Counted from the first letter of the stretch, positions 27,776-36,521 are shown. The stretch is DNA of 64,000 nucleotides from Flavobacteriia bacterium (GCA_016183815.1 JACPDW010000015.1:1-64000), one strand, 5' to 3'. Notes: generated by a model not told the origin, from the letters alone. Numbers and translations: made by a program.

Positions 27776-28147
27776 TTATAATCCCATATAAAGCTTTAAC
27801 AGAGCGTCCAACTCAACAGCTTCATACAAAAGTATAAATATTATGTAAATAATAAACACTAAATAAGGTAATAAAATAATGTAACGTAAACTTTTTTTCT
27901 CATCACCTAAGTGCATAAACACTAAAACAATGTACGCTGCTTTAACCAAAGTCATTACGATAAAAGACCATTTTACTATAGGCCAAATTCCAGTACCTTG
28001 TTTGATGAAAGCCCCCATTGCTACTTCAACAATTGTTATAAGGGTTAAAATTACAGTTACTTTTAAAATTTTAGATCGAACTTTTTTTCCTTCTTCTTCA
28101 GAATGGTGTGTATCTAAAGAATATTCATAAATGTCATCTCTTTCCAT
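27776..28147 (-). CDS. Cytochrome c oxidase subunit IV (caa3 type)
   Basis: 123 residues with three membrane spans (VTVILTLITIVEVAMGAFI, WSFIVMTLVKAAYIVLVFMHLG, YIILLPYLVFIIYIIFILLYEAV). The span-2 pattern K-AAYIVLVFMHL is typical of the prokaryotic COX4/CyoD-like family, small subunits that stabilise heme-copper oxidases. The N-terminus is hydrophilic and acidic. It sits 19 bp after subunit III and 1 bp before the SCO-like gene. Confidence 0.9.
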   Translation of the reverse strand: MERDDIYEYSLDTHHSEEEGKKVRSKILKVTVILTLITIVEVAMGAFIKQGTGIWPIVKWSFIVMTLVKAAYIVLVFMHLGDEKKSLRYIILLPYLVFIIYIIFILLYEAVELDALLKLYMGL

Positions 28148-28166
28148 ATCTCAGTTTTAAAAAAAT

Positions 28167-29192
28167 TTATATTAAATAGAAGAAGGTAAACACAAATACC
28201 CAAACTAAATCCACGAAATGCCAGTACAAACCTGTTTTTTCAACCATTTCGTAATGCCCTCTTTTATGATATACACCCATTACAACACCTATACAAATAA
28301 TTATATTTATAATTACTCCAGAAAAAACGTGAAATCCATGAAATCCAGTTATAAAAAAGAAATATTGAGCATATTGTTGTGGACCGTATTCGTTTGCTTT
28401 CATGTTTGCACCGTAGGTTACTCTATTTGGAATTCCGCTATTCATTGCTTCCCAGTAAAGTTTTTTTGCTTCCATTCCTTCAATCGTTTTTCCAGTTGAG
28501 AAATTTGCACCATCTTCTTTTATAATCAATTTTACATGTTCATCTTCGGCTTTGTTGATTTTAGCTTTAGAGCCATCGTGAAGTGTGATGGTCCCGTCTT
28601 TAATTTTACCATCAAGAGCAGCATGTTGATATGTATGTAATAAATCCTTTGTGATTACTGCACCTTTAGAGTGATGTTTGCCCGATTCAATTACTGTAAA
28701 ATTTTTAATTTCACCAAAATGACCTTTTACAATTGCTCGTGAACCATCATTCAATTCAATTTTTCCAAACTCAGAACCATGAATAAAATGATACCATTCC
28801 CATGCTTGAGACCCAACAAAGAAAAAACCTCCTATAATGGTAGCAATCATCCATTTAATAACTCCTTTTTTATCCATTCTATGCCCCGCTTCAACAGCTA
28901 ACACCATCGTAACAGAAGATACAATAAGTATAAACGTCATTAATGCAACATACAAAAGAGGATAACCATGACCCAAAAAAGGAAGAGAATTAAAAGTTTC
29001 CTCACCAATCGGCCAAGCACTCTGTGCACTATGCCTCGTAAATCCATAAGAGACTAAAAGTCCTCCAAAAGTAAGGGCATCTGAAATCAGAAAAAACCAC
29101 ATCATTAATTTACCATAACTGGTAGAAAAGGGGGATATTTTTCCACCCCAAAGCGTAGCAGTATCAACTGTACTTGTTTCTGTTCTTGTCAT
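28167..29192 (-). CDS. Cytochrome c oxidase subunit III with a soluble insert
   Basis: 341 residues. Subunit III features are clear: KLMMWFFLISDALTFGGLL, HRMDKKGVIKWMIATIIGGFFFVGSQAWEWYHFI and the C-terminal FFFITGFHGFHVFSGVI plus GLYWHFVDLVWVFVFTFFYLI. A polar insert of about 120 residues (roughly 137-255) separates the AWEWYHF helix from the FFFITGFHG helix; it contains two short similar segments, LNDGSRAIVKG and LHDGSKAKINK. The subunit supports proton uptake and stability of the oxidase. Subunits I and II are not in this window. Confidence 0.92.
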   Translation of the reverse strand: MTRTETSTVDTATLWGGKISPFSTSYGKLMMWFFLISDALTFGGLLVSYGFTRHSAQSAWPIGEETFNSLPFLGHGYPLLYVALMTFILIVSSVTMVLAVEAGHRMDKKGVIKWMIATIIGGFFFVGSQAWEWYHFIHGSEFGKIELNDGSRAIVKGHFGEIKNFTVIESGKHHSKGAVITKDLLHTYQHAALDGKIKDGTITLHDGSKAKINKAEDEHVKLIIKEDGANFSTGKTIEGMEAKKLYWEAMNSGIPNRVTYGANMKANEYGPQQYAQYFFFITGFHGFHVFSGVIINIIICIGVVMGVYHKRGHYEMVEKTGLYWHFVDLVWVFVFTFFYLI

Positions 29193-29214
29193 AGGATAAA
29201 ACTATTTTGCGAAA

Positions 29215-30270
29215 TTAGTGAATAAAAATTAAAAATAACAACAAATAGAGCCATAAAATCCCTAAAAAGTGCCAAAAAATTGCACCCATTTTTATACTTA
29301 TTTGATTATCAACGGTTAAAGATGACCTAAAAGTTATGCTTACCATTTTAATTAGATAAAATAAGGTGAAAAAAACATGAATTAAATGTAAAAAAGTGAT
29401 GATATAAAAGTAGGAACTGGCGGTATCATTCGATTGTTTTATTTTAAGTTGAAGAAAAGGAGATAATATTCTATTATTGTAATACAAATTTCTTTCTTTA
29501 TACTCCAATTGTTTTCCTTTATAAAAAATATTAAAATCCTTGCCCAACTCACCTAAAAAGAAAAAATCACCTCTGCCATCTCTTATGTTCCAAGCGAGGT
29601 ATTGAAGTTTTTTCAAATCGATGTATTTTAACATTGCACCATCAATTGTTTGAATAGTGTTGTTTTGAAAAACTAAAGGTTTTCCTTTATGATACAATTG
29701 AAATCTACTATCATTTTCAAGTTTTACAATTTGATTTTTATTCGCAATTAGATTAAATTTACTCATAAACTCTTTTAATTCATTTAATTGTTTTTGATTT
29801 AAAACTTTATTGTTTAAAAGATATTTATTTCCATCCACTTCAATAAACTGATTTAAATAACTTATTTCAAAATCATCACCATAAAGACCTTCTGAAACCA
29901 TTATGGGATTTTTTGCATTTGCACCTAAACGATCTAATTCTTTATATCCTTTCATTTGAAAAAAGACAAATAAAACGCCTAAGAATAATGTAATAACCAT
30001 GTTAAATCTTAGTAAGGCAATTTTATTTTTTTTCATGAAGTAAATAGCCAAAATATAAAATACACTACTTAAAACAATGGATAAAGTACTTAGCCAAAAA
30101 TGAACTGGAAGGGTATATTTTAACCAAAAACTATCTCCCATGGAAACTAAATATGCTGAAGTAAACCCAGCAAAAATCATTACTATACTAAAAATAGAAA
30201 CGTAAACTAAGTTTTTCTTCATTTTCAGTTTGACATCTAAAGCAAGTTCGTCTTGAAATTCTTTTTTCAT
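29215..30270 (-). CDS. Second cytochrome c oxidase subunit III-like protein with a large insert
   Basis: 351 residues. Three N-terminal spans (LVYVSIFSIVMIFAGFTSAYLVSMG, HFWLSTLSIVLSSVFYILAIYFM, FNMVITLFLGVLFVFFQMKGY) and two C-terminal spans (SSYFYIITFLHLIHVFFTLFYLI, GAIFWHFLGILWLYLLLFLIFIH) match subunit III. The middle, about residues 110-285, is a polar insert with repeated hydrophobic-basic strands (DGNKYLLNNKVLNQKQ, YHKGKPLVFQNNTIQ, YKGKQLEYKERNLYYN). Such a paralog beside the canonical subunit III is usual in Bacteroidota. It lies 22 bp upstream of canonical subunit III and 9 bp downstream of cyoE. Confidence 0.85.
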   Translation of the reverse strand: MKKEFQDELALDVKLKMKKNLVYVSIFSIVMIFAGFTSAYLVSMGDSFWLKYTLPVHFWLSTLSIVLSSVFYILAIYFMKKNKIALLRFNMVITLFLGVLFVFFQMKGYKELDRLGANAKNPIMVSEGLYGDDFEISYLNQFIEVDGNKYLLNNKVLNQKQLNELKEFMSKFNLIANKNQIVKLENDSRFQLYHKGKPLVFQNNTIQTIDGAMLKYIDLKKLQYLAWNIRDGRGDFFFLGELGKDFNIFYKGKQLEYKERNLYYNNRILSPFLQLKIKQSNDTASSYFYIITFLHLIHVFFTLFYLIKMVSITFRSSLTVDNQISIKMGAIFWHFLGILWLYLLLFLIFIH

Positions 30271-30279
30271 ATTTTGAGA

Positions 30280-31152
30280 TTAAACTTTATCGAACACATA
30301 AATAAATTGAACGATGGGTAAATATATAAATGAGGCAAACATTAATATTTTAGCCTCTTTATCCGAAGTAGTATAATACAAACGATAAGAAAGCCAAAAG
30401 AAAACCATGCTTAAAGAACAAACTGAAATAAAAGATATTAAACCCGTCCAGCCAAAAAACCAAGGTAATAAACTAAATGGGATTAAAAAAAAAGAATAGA
30501 GCATTACAATATAAGCATTGGCTTTAGATTTCCCACTTTTTAATGGCAATAAAGAAAAACCACCATTTTTATAATCATCAAAACAAACCCATGCAATAGC
30601 CCAAAAATGTGGAAATTGCCAAATAAACTGAATAAAAAATAAAATTCCTGCCTCAAAACCAAAGTCATTTGAAAATGCAATATGACCAATCATTGGTGGA
30701 AAAGCACCTGGAAAAGCACCGATTAAAACAGCCCAAGAACTTTTTCTTTTTAAAGGTGTATAAAGAAAAACATACAAAATATAGGAAAACAAACCTAAAA
30801 AAGCACTAGAAATGTTTAGTAAGTTTAAGAAAAACAAACCGATTACAAGCATCATAATGATTAAAATCTTTGCTTCTAAGTTCGACATTTCCTTTTTCGG
30901 TAAAGGTCTGTTTTGTGTCCTTTTCATTAACACATCTAACTCTTGTTCAATAAGTTGATTAGATCCGTTTGATGCGGCTGTAACTAAAAATCCCCCTAAA
31001 ATTAAGTAAAGAGTATCGAGGTGTATAAAATGTCCACCTGCAAACAAATATCCACTTAAAGCAGAAACGACGACCAAAAAAGAAAGTCTAGATTTAATAA
31101 AAAGACTGTATTGCTTGAACTTACTGTTCTTTAAATGAGCTGTTTCTTGCAT
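30280..31152 (-). CDS. cyoE: Protoheme IX farnesyltransferase (heme O synthase)
   Basis: 290 residues, UbiA superfamily, eight to nine membrane spans. The prenyl-diphosphate/Mg2+ site is the segment SNQLIEQELDVLMKRTQNRP, with the RT-NRPLP motif characteristic of CyoE/CtaB; the second acidic motif is VCFDDYKNGGFSLLPLKSG. It adds a farnesyl group to heme B to make heme O for the oxidase encoded downstream. It is the first gene of the minus-strand cox operon. Confidence 0.95.
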   Translation of the reverse strand: MQETAHLKNSKFKQYSLFIKSRLSFLVVVSALSGYLFAGGHFIHLDTLYLILGGFLVTAASNGSNQLIEQELDVLMKRTQNRPLPKKEMSNLEAKILIIMMLVIGLFFLNLLNISSAFLGLFSYILYVFLYTPLKRKSSWAVLIGAFPGAFPPMIGHIAFSNDFGFEAGILFFIQFIWQFPHFWAIAWVCFDDYKNGGFSLLPLKSGKSKANAYIVMLYSFFLIPFSLLPWFFGWTGLISFISVCSLSMVFFWLSYRLYYTTSDKEAKILMFASFIYLPIVQFIYVFDKV

Positions 31153-31208
31153 CGTTCATCTGTGAAAAATCAAAAGAGATTTTTACTAAAAAGTTTAAAA
31201 AATAAATG

Positions 31209-31216
31209 CAAACCTA
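31209..31216 (-). promoter_or_regulatory. Probable -7 element (TAGGTTTG) of the cox operon
   Basis: On the minus strand TAGGTTTG matches TAnnTTTG and lies 56 bases upstream of the cyoE start. No clear TTTG is seen at -33, so support is partial. Confidence 0.4.
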
Positions 31217-31329
31217 CAATTTTTTTTTATTTGTAAATTGTTTATTGAAAAATTTCAAATAGTTCTCAATAAAAAAAATGAAAAATTTTGAGTACAGATT
31301 ATTGAAAAGCAAAAATGAATGAAATAGTT

Positions 31330-31689
31330 TTAACTTTCATCCTCCTCTTCTTCATCTAAATCATCATCAGGCATGTCGTATTCGTCCTCTTCTTCGTCAT
31401 TAACTTCTAAATCACCCTCATCAGCTTCGATGTCTTCAATTTTATCCAAGTCGTCATCAGTATCTTCGTCTTCATCGTCAACGCTTTTTGCTTTTACTTG
31501 AGGTTTGTTAAGTTTTACAAGATAAATTATTTCCTCTGTTTCCCACAATAAAGCGTCTAAAGTTTCGCCTGTTGGTGTTTTAATTTGTGTCATGCCAGAA
31601 GAAAAACCATCTGGAAATGCTTTTAGAAGTTCTTTTTTTTGTTCGATATCTAATTTATCGTAACTAATTATAGATCTTTTTTTGGTCAT
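31330..31689 (-). CDS. Small conserved protein with a highly acidic tail
   Basis: 119 residues. The first 65 form a compact domain (YDKLDIEQKKELLKAFPDGF, ETLDALLWETEEIIYLVKL); the last 50 are almost pure Asp/Glu (about 35 of 50), probably disordered. I know similar short proteins from Flavobacteriales, annotated hypothetical. No function can be named; an acidic tail could bind basic proteins or metal ions. It lies 11 bp after the next gene on the minus strand and is probably co-transcribed with it. Confidence 0.75.
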   Translation of the reverse strand: MTKKRSIISYDKLDIEQKKELLKAFPDGFSSGMTQIKTPTGETLDALLWETEEIIYLVKLNKPQVKAKSVDDEDEDTDDDLDKIEDIEADEGDLEVNDEEEDEYDMPDDDLDEEEEDES

Positions 31690-31700
31690 CTTTGAGATAA

Positions 31701-31988
31701 TTATAATTCGAGTTTAAAAATTCTTTTTTTAGGTATTATACTATTTTGTTTGAGGACAATTGAGTGGTCAGTAACAGCCCAAATCGTTGTGTTTATCATT
31801 TTTTTTCCGCTTTTATCAGAAAAATATATTTTTACTTTATGATGTTCAAGATTACCTAATGAAATAGCCCTTTGAATAGCTTCTTCTCTTTCTTTAATCT
31901 CTTTTTCATTTAAGAGTACATCGATGTCAGGAAAATGCAAATTTTTAACATTTTCTTTTTCAATTAAAAGAAATTCACCATCTATCAT
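31701..31988 (-). CDS. Conserved small protein of unknown function
   Basis: 95 residues, soluble. The C-terminal half (KIYFSDKSGKKMINTTIWAVTDHSIVLKQNSIIPKKRIFKLEL) looks like a small beta-barrel and resembles hypothetical proteins I recall from other Bacteroidota. The N-terminal half is a charged helix (NEKEIKEREEAIQRAISLG). No function is assigned. It starts an apparent two-gene unit with the acidic-tail protein, with a recognisable promoter upstream, divergent from kbl. Confidence 0.75.
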   Translation of the reverse strand: MIDGEFLLIEKENVKNLHFPDIDVLLNEKEIKEREEAIQRAISLGNLEHHKVKIYFSDKSGKKMINTTIWAVTDHSIVLKQNSIIPKKRIFKLEL

Positions 31989-32003
31989 ATAGAAAATTTA
32001 TGG

Positions 32004-32033
32004 CAAAAATATACCAAAACATGAATTTACAAA
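32004..32033 (-). promoter_or_regulatory. Bacteroidota-type promoter for the 31701-31988 gene
   Basis: On the minus strand TTTG (32033-32030), 18 bases, then TATTTTTG (32011-32004), matching TTTG-N(18-21)-TAnnTTTG. The -7 element ends 15 bases before the ATG. Confidence 0.55.
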
Positions 32034-32103
32034 ACAAAATGAAATTTTTTTTTAAAAATAAATTTAAATTCTAAAAAATTAGACTTTAAAATCATTAAAT
32101 CAA

Positions 32104-32133
32104 TTTGCTTTTTAAATAAAATTAATAGCTTTG
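32104..32133 (+). promoter_or_regulatory. Bacteroidota-type promoter for kbl
   Basis: TTTG (32104-32107), 18 bases, then TAGCTTTG (32126-32133). Both elements fit the consensus; the ATG follows 12 bases later, giving a very short leader. Confidence 0.65.
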
Positions 32134-32145
32134 TAAATAAAAAAT

Positions 32146-33289
32146 ATGTACGGAAAATTTAAACAATTTTTACAAGAAGAACTTAAACAAATTGAAGCAA
32201 ACGGAATCTTTAAAAAAGAGAGAATTATAGTAAGTCCACAAGGGGCTAAAGTTAAAGTTTCTAATGGAGATGAGGTCGTAATTATGTGTGCAAATAATTA
32301 TTTGGGACTCTCTTCCCATCCCGAAGTGGTTAAAGCCGCAAAAGAAGCTCTAGATACTCATGGATATGGAATGTCTTCTGTTCGTTTTATTTGTGGCACA
32401 CAAGACATTCATAAAACGTTAGAAAAAAAGATTGCTGAATTTTATGGCACAGAAGATACCATTTTATATGCAGCGGCTTTTGATGCGAATGGTGGTGTTT
32501 TTGAACCTTTGTTTTTAGAACAAGATGCGATAATTTCTGATGAATTGAATCATGCTTCAATTATTGATGGGGTTAGATTAAGTAAGGCTCATAGGTATCG
32601 ATACAAACATAGTGACATGAATGATTTGGAAGTTCAATTAAAACTAGCACAAAACCAAAGACATAGAATTATTGTAACAGACGGGGTTTTTTCTATGGAT
32701 GGTGATATTGCTAAAATGGATGAAATTTGTGCTCTTGCAGAAAAATACGATGCGTTGGTTATGACTGATGAATGTCATTCAGCGGGTTTTATTGGGAAAA
32801 CAGGTCGAGGTGTTCCTGAATACCATCAGGTTATGGATAAAGTTGATATAATAACAGGTACATTGGGTAAAGCACTTGGAGGTGCAATGGGAGGTTATAC
32901 TACTGGAAAAAAAGAAATTATTGAATTACTTCGACAAAGATCAAGACCCTATTTATTTTCAAATTCTTTATCTCCAGCTATAGTTGGAGCTTCTATTAAA
33001 GTTTTTGATTTACTAAGATCAACAACTCACTTAAGAGATAAATTGGAAGAGAATACTAAATATTTTAAAGAAAAAATTACCTATAATGTTGTATGATGCC
33101 GCTTTATCTCAACAATTTGCAGATTTATTATTGAAAGAAGGTGTTTATGCTATCGGTTTTTTCTATCCAGTTGTTGCCAAAGGTCAAGCGAGAATTCGAA
33201 CTCAAATTTCAGCAGCTCATACTTTTGAAGATTTAGACAAAGCTATCAATGCTTTTATTAAAGTTGGAAAACAACTAAAAGTAATCTAA
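32146..33289 (+). pseudogene. kbl: kbl, 2-amino-3-ketobutyrate CoA ligase (glycine C-acetyltransferase), broken by a small deletion with frameshift
   Basis: Two frames together cover the protein. 32146-33096 gives residues 1-316 ([20 protein letters not shown]... with [12 protein letters not shown], the PLP Lys242 in [14 protein letters not shown], and [13 protein letters not shown]). 33086-33289 continues with [19 protein letters not shown] and GQARIRTQISAAHTFEDLDK to the normal C-terminus. Family members have about 15 more residues at the joint (E-GF-IKPG-HPIVP); here EKIT runs straight into PIMLYDAA in another frame, so roughly 40-45 bases are missing. All catalytic residues are upstream, but the C-terminal domain is lost. 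It acts on 2-amino-3-ketobutyrate made from threonine; no tdh is adjacent. An assembly error is possible but would have to delete dozens of bases. Confidence 0.85.
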
Positions 33290-33314
33290 GAAGTAACCAT
33301 AGTCAATTGTTATC

Positions 33315-33866
33315 ATGAAAATTTATACAAAAAAAGGTGATAAAGGAAGTACACAAATTATAGGCGGGACAAGAGTTGCCAAACATCATGTTAAAATTGA
33401 AGCTTATGGTACAGTTGATGAATTAAATGCTTATGTGGGTTTAATTAGAGATTTGATTTCAAATGAGAAATATATTGAAGAAATTGTTGAGATACAAGAT
33501 CGATTATTTACTATTGGTTCCTTATTAGCGGAAGATAAAAAACATTCCAACATGAAATTACCTCCACTAAATGAAAGCGATATAGAATATCTCGAAAAAT
33601 CAATTGATTGTATGGAGCTTGAACTTGAGCCAATGAAAAGTTTTGTGCTTCCTGGAGGAAATTCTATTGTATCTACAATTCACATTGGTCGAACTGTATG
33701 TCGAAGAGCGGAGAGAAAAGTTAGTCTTTTGAATGAAGTTGAAACAGTTGATAAAAGAATATTGGCTTATTTGAATCGTTTAAGTGATTATTTGTTTGTT
33801 CTTTCTCGAAAAATCACAAAAGAGTTAAAGGTTAAAGAAACCCCTTGGCAACCTAAATTCGATTAA
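33315..33866 (+). CDS. ATP:cob(I)alamin adenosyltransferase, PduO type
   Basis: 183 residues. The N-terminal TKKGDKGSTQIIGGTRVAKHHVKIEAYGTVDELNAYVGLIRD is the ATP-binding signature of the family, and the C-terminal GRTVCRRAERKVSLL and ILAYLNRLSDYLFVLSRKI helices complete the trimeric five-helix bundle. The enzyme makes adenosylcobalamin. No cobalamin-dependent enzyme or transporter is in the window, so its partner is unknown. It ends convergently with the small lipoprotein gene, the two TAA stops overlapping at a shared TTAA. Confidence 0.93.
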   Translation: MKIYTKKGDKGSTQIIGGTRVAKHHVKIEAYGTVDELNAYVGLIRDLISNEKYIEEIVEIQDRLFTIGSLLAEDKKHSNMKLPPLNESDIEYLEKSIDCMELELEPMKSFVLPGGNSIVSTIHIGRTVCRRAERKVSLLNEVETVDKRILAYLNRLSDYLFVLSRKITKELKVKETPWQPKFD

Positions 33867-34093
33867 TTTTTTGAACAATTTTTAGCTTTTTCTTTAATTA
33901 TATCTACCGCTTCTGGATCAAATTCGTATTTTGTAGAAATATCGAACATTATTTGTTTGCAAGAGTCTTCTAAATTGGGATTATCAATTGCTTTTTCTTT
34001 ACATAAACACCAAGCATTCATGTCTTTTATTGCATCATCACCTTTGCACGAATAGAGCAAAACAAAAGTTAAAAAAAGTAAAATATGTCGCAT
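33863..34093 (-). CDS. Small Cys-containing lipoprotein of unknown function
   Basis: 76 residues from the ATG at 34093 (MRHILLFLTFVLLYSCKGDD); a TTG further upstream is not favoured because it would split the signal peptide. Lipobox LLYSC. The mature part has WCLCKEKA, DSCKQIM and a Cys near the end (KAKNCSKN). Family not recognised. It is divergent from sufA. The pattern of a lipidated Cys, a C-x-C pair and a terminal Cys resembles the lipoprotein at 20532. Confidence 0.65.
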   Translation of the reverse strand: MRHILLFLTFVLLYSCKGDDAIKDMNAWCLCKEKAIDNPNLEDSCKQIMFDISTKYEFDPEAVDIIKEKAKNCSKN

Positions 34094-34107
34094 ACAAAAA
34101 AAAATTA

Positions 34108-34139
34108 TTTGCAACAATACCTAAAAAAGTGTAATTTTG
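34108..34139 (+). promoter_or_regulatory. Bacteroidota-type promoter for the suf operon
   Basis: TTTG (34108-34111), 20 bases, then TAATTTTG (34132-34139); both elements match well. The sufA ATG is 67 bases downstream, leaving a leader of about 60 nt in which I see no obvious operator. Confidence 0.65.
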
Positions 34140-34206
34140 CAATAAGAATTATTCTATTTAGAATTAATCCAAATAAAAATAAATAATTTTAATGTAATTT
34201 AAGGTT

Positions 34207-34530
34207 ATGATAACAGTTACAGATTTAGCAAAAAACCAAGCTCTTAGATTGTTAGATGAAGAGGGTAAAAAAGATCATTTTATAAGAGTTGGTGTTCAAG
34301 GTGGGGGTTGTTCAGGTCTTATGTATCAACTTACATTTGACAACGAAGAAAAAGATGGAGATAAAACATTTGAGAACAATGGAATAAAAGTGGTTGTAGA
34401 TAAAAAAAGTTTTTTATATTTATTAGGTACAACTTTAGATTATTCAGGTGGTTTAAATGGAAAAGGATTTGTATTTATTAATCCAAATGCAAATAGAACT
34501 TGTGGATGTGGCGAAAGTTTTTCTTTGTAA
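34207..34530 (+). CDS. sufA: Iron-sulfur cluster assembly A-type carrier (SufA/IscA family)
   Basis: 107 residues. The three cluster-binding cysteines are in QGGGCSGLMY and the C-terminal NRTCGCGESF; the intermediate GGLNGKGFVFINPNA is also typical. It is a Fe-S carrier passing clusters from the SufBCD scaffold to target proteins. First gene of the suf operon, with its own good promoter; sufB begins 99 bp downstream after an inverted repeat. SufA is chosen over IscA on context. Confidence 0.9.
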   Translation: MITVTDLAKNQALRLLDEEGKKDHFIRVGVQGGGCSGLMYQLTFDNEEKDGDKTFENNGIKVVVDKKSFLYLLGTTLDYSGGLNGKGFVFINPNANRTCGCGESFSL

Positions 34531-34559
34531 AATGGATTACTAGACTTTTTAGATTTATA

Positions 34560-34599
34560 GATTATTAGACCTAATTCCTTATTTAATAGTCTAATAATC
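34560..34599. repeat. Inverted repeat in the sufA-sufB spacer
   Basis: Perfect 11-bp arms GATTATTAGAC (34560-34570) and GTCTAATAATC (34589-34599) around an 18-nt loop. Weaker similarity extends outward on both sides (TTTTAGATTT against the complement of AAATCTAAAA), so the structure may span about 34536-34622. It is not followed by a T-run; a processing or repeat element seems more likely than a terminator. Confidence 0.6.
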
Positions 34600-34629
34600 G
34601 AAAAATCAAAAATCTAAAATTTAAAAAAT

Positions 34630-36084
34630 ATGGCAAATTATACAGAGGACGACTTAGCAAAAGAACTTGAAAATCAGGAGTATAAATTTGGTTTTGTCAC
34701 AAATATTGAAAGTGATAAAGCACCTATCGGATTAAATAAGGAATTAATACAAATGATTTCTAAGAAAAAAAATGAACCTGAGTGGTTGTTAGAATATCGT
34801 TTAAAAGCTTTTGAAATTTGGAAGACAATGACTGAACCATCTTGGGCTCATGTTCAATATCCAAAACCAGATTTTCAATCTATTTCCTATTATTCAGCAC
34901 CGAAACAAAAAAAGAAATATGAATCTTGGGACGATGTAGAACCTGAGTTGAAAGAAACAATGAAAAAATTGGGTATTTCAATGGACGAACAACAGCGTTT
35001 GACAGGCACATCAGTTGCGGTTGATTTCGTAATGGACTCTGTTTCAGTAGCCACTTCTTTTAAAGAAAAATTAGCCGAATTGGGAATTATTTTTTGTTCT
35101 TTTTCTGAAGCTGTACAAGACCATTCCGAATTAGTTAAAAAATACATGGGCTCGGTAGTGCCTACAAAAGATAATTTTTATGCAGCTTTAAATTCTGCTG
35201 TTTTTACAGATGGTTCTTTTTGTTATATTCCAAAAGGTGTTAGATGCCCTATGGAATTGTCCACATATTTTAGAATCAATGAAGGAGGGACGGGTCAATT
35301 TGAACGCACATTAGTTGTGGCCGATGAAGGCTCTTATGTTTCATATTTAGAGGGCTGTACCGCCCCACAACGCGATGAAAATCAGTTACACGCAGCTGTT
35401 GTAGAATTAATTGCATTAAATGACGCAGAAATTAAATATTCAACAGTTCAAAATTGGTATCCAGGGGACAAAGATGGAGTTGGTGGTGTGTTTAATTTTG
35501 TTACAAAAAGAGGTCTATGTGAGAAAAACGCTAAAATATCATGGACACAAGTAGAAACTGGATCTGCTGTTACTTGGAAATATCCATCTTGTATTTTAAA
35601 AGGAGAAAATTCTGTTGGTGAATTTTATTCAGTTGCTGTAACAAATAATTATCAGCAGGCAGATACTGGAACAAAAATGATTCATTTGGGGAAAAACACA
35701 AAAAGCACCATAATTTCAAAAGGAATTTCTTCAGGAAAGTCGAATAATTCTTATAGGGGATTGGTTCAAATACATAAAAACGCTGAAAATGCTAGAAATT
35801 TTTCACAATGTGACTCGTTGTTAATGACCGATGAGTGTGGAGCACATACTTTTCCATATATTGAGTGCAAAAATAGTTCAGCAAAAATTGAACATGAAGC
35901 AACAACTTCTAAAATTGGAGAAGATCAAATATTTTATTGTAATCAAAGAGGAATAAGTACTGAAAAAGCAATAAGTTTAATTGTAAATGGATATTGTAAA
36001 GAAGTTTTAAATCAATTACCGATGGAGTTTGCCGTAGAAGCTCAAAAATTGTTGGCTATTAGCTTAGAAGGGTCTGTTGGATAA
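34630..36084 (+). CDS. sufB: Fe-S cluster assembly scaffold protein SufB
   Basis: 484 residues, normal length. Typical segments: [19 protein letters not shown] at the N-terminus, [63 protein letters not shown] and the C-terminal [24 protein letters not shown], containing the conserved Cys/His/Glu residues of the beta-helix core. It forms the SufBC2D scaffold on which clusters are built. The next suf gene is displaced by an inserted small gene flanked by repeats. Confidence 0.96.
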   Translation: MANYTEDDLAKELENQEYKFGFVTNIESDKAPIGLNKELIQMISKKKNEPEWLLEYRLKAFEIWKTMTEPSWAHVQYPKPDFQSISYYSAPKQKKKYESWDDVEPELKETMKKLGISMDEQQRLTGTSVAVDFVMDSVSVATSFKEKLAELGIIFCSFSEAVQDHSELVKKYMGSVVPTKDNFYAALNSAVFTDGSFCYIPKGVRCPMELSTYFRINEGGTGQFERTLVVADEGSYVSYLEGCTAPQRDENQLHAAVVELIALNDAEIKYSTVQNWYPGDKDGVGGVFNFVTKRGLCEKNAKISWTQVETGSAVTWKYPSCILKGENSVGEFYSVAVTNNYQQADTGTKMIHLGKNTKSTIISKGISSGKSNNSYRGLVQIHKNAENARNFSQCDSLLMTDECGAHTFPYIECKNSSAKIEHEATTSKIGEDQIFYCNQRGISTEKAISLIVNGYCKEVLNQLPMEFAVEAQKLLAISLEGSVG

Positions 36085-36086
36085 TG

Positions 36087-36121
36087 GATTGGCAGATTGA
36101 AGATTGGCAGATTGGCAGATT
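36087..36121. repeat. GATTG-type short repeat block upstream of the S23-like gene
   Basis: Successive GATTGGCA, GATTGAA, GATTGGCA, GATTGGCA and GATTA units, beginning 3 bases after the sufB stop. A related block in the opposite orientation lies on the other side of the S23-like gene (36522-36580). Confidence 0.6.
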
Positions 36122-36135
36122 AATAAATTATAATA

Positions 36136-36510
36136 ATGGCAACAATAGAGAAATTTGAAGAATTAGAAGTATGGAAAATTAGTATGGAATTGTGCACTGA
36201 AATATACAAATTAACTAATACAGAATTATTTTCTAAAGATTTTGGCTTAAAAGATCAAATTCGCCGATCAGCAATATCTGTTCCATCAAATATATCTGAA
36301 GGTTATGAACGTGATGCAAAAAACCAATTTTTATATTTTTTAGTCATAGCAAAAGGTTCTTGTGGTGAACTAAGAACACAACTTAAAATCGCATTTGATT
36401 TAGAATATTTAGATGAAACCCAATATTTATATTTAAAAGGAAAATGTATATCTACAAGTAAACAATTAGCTGGATTTATAACATATTTAAAAAATTTTAA
36501 AGGAAAATAA
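36136..36510 (+). CDS. S23/four-helix-bundle protein inserted in the suf operon
   Basis: 124 residues, all-helical. The family hallmarks are visible: FEELEVWKISMELCTEIYKL, the central QIRRSAISVPSNISEGYERD, and FLVIAKGSCGELRTQLKIA. These proteins (23S rRNA intervening-sequence, TIGR02436-like) are small pentameric nucleic-acid-binding bundles widely scattered in Bacteroidota genomes; the role is not established. It sits between sufB and sufC, where other suf operons have nothing, flanked by imperfect inverted GATTG-type repeats, which suggests arrival as a small mobile cassette. Base composition resembles its surroundings. Confidence 0.88.
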   Translation: MATIEKFEELEVWKISMELCTEIYKLTNTELFSKDFGLKDQIRRSAISVPSNISEGYERDAKNQFLYFLVIAKGSCGELRTQLKIAFDLEYLDETQYLYLKGKCISTSKQLAGFITYLKNFKGK

Positions 36511-36521
36511 CAAAAAATTAC

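Noticed and set aside
33086-33289. Independent 67-residue gene after kbl
   Set aside because: Its sequence is the C-terminus of the same enzyme; it is the second piece of a frameshifted kbl.
36136-36510. Possible diversity-generating retroelement accessory gene (Avd is related to the S23 fold)
   Set aside because: No reverse transcriptase, template repeat or variable repeat is found nearby.
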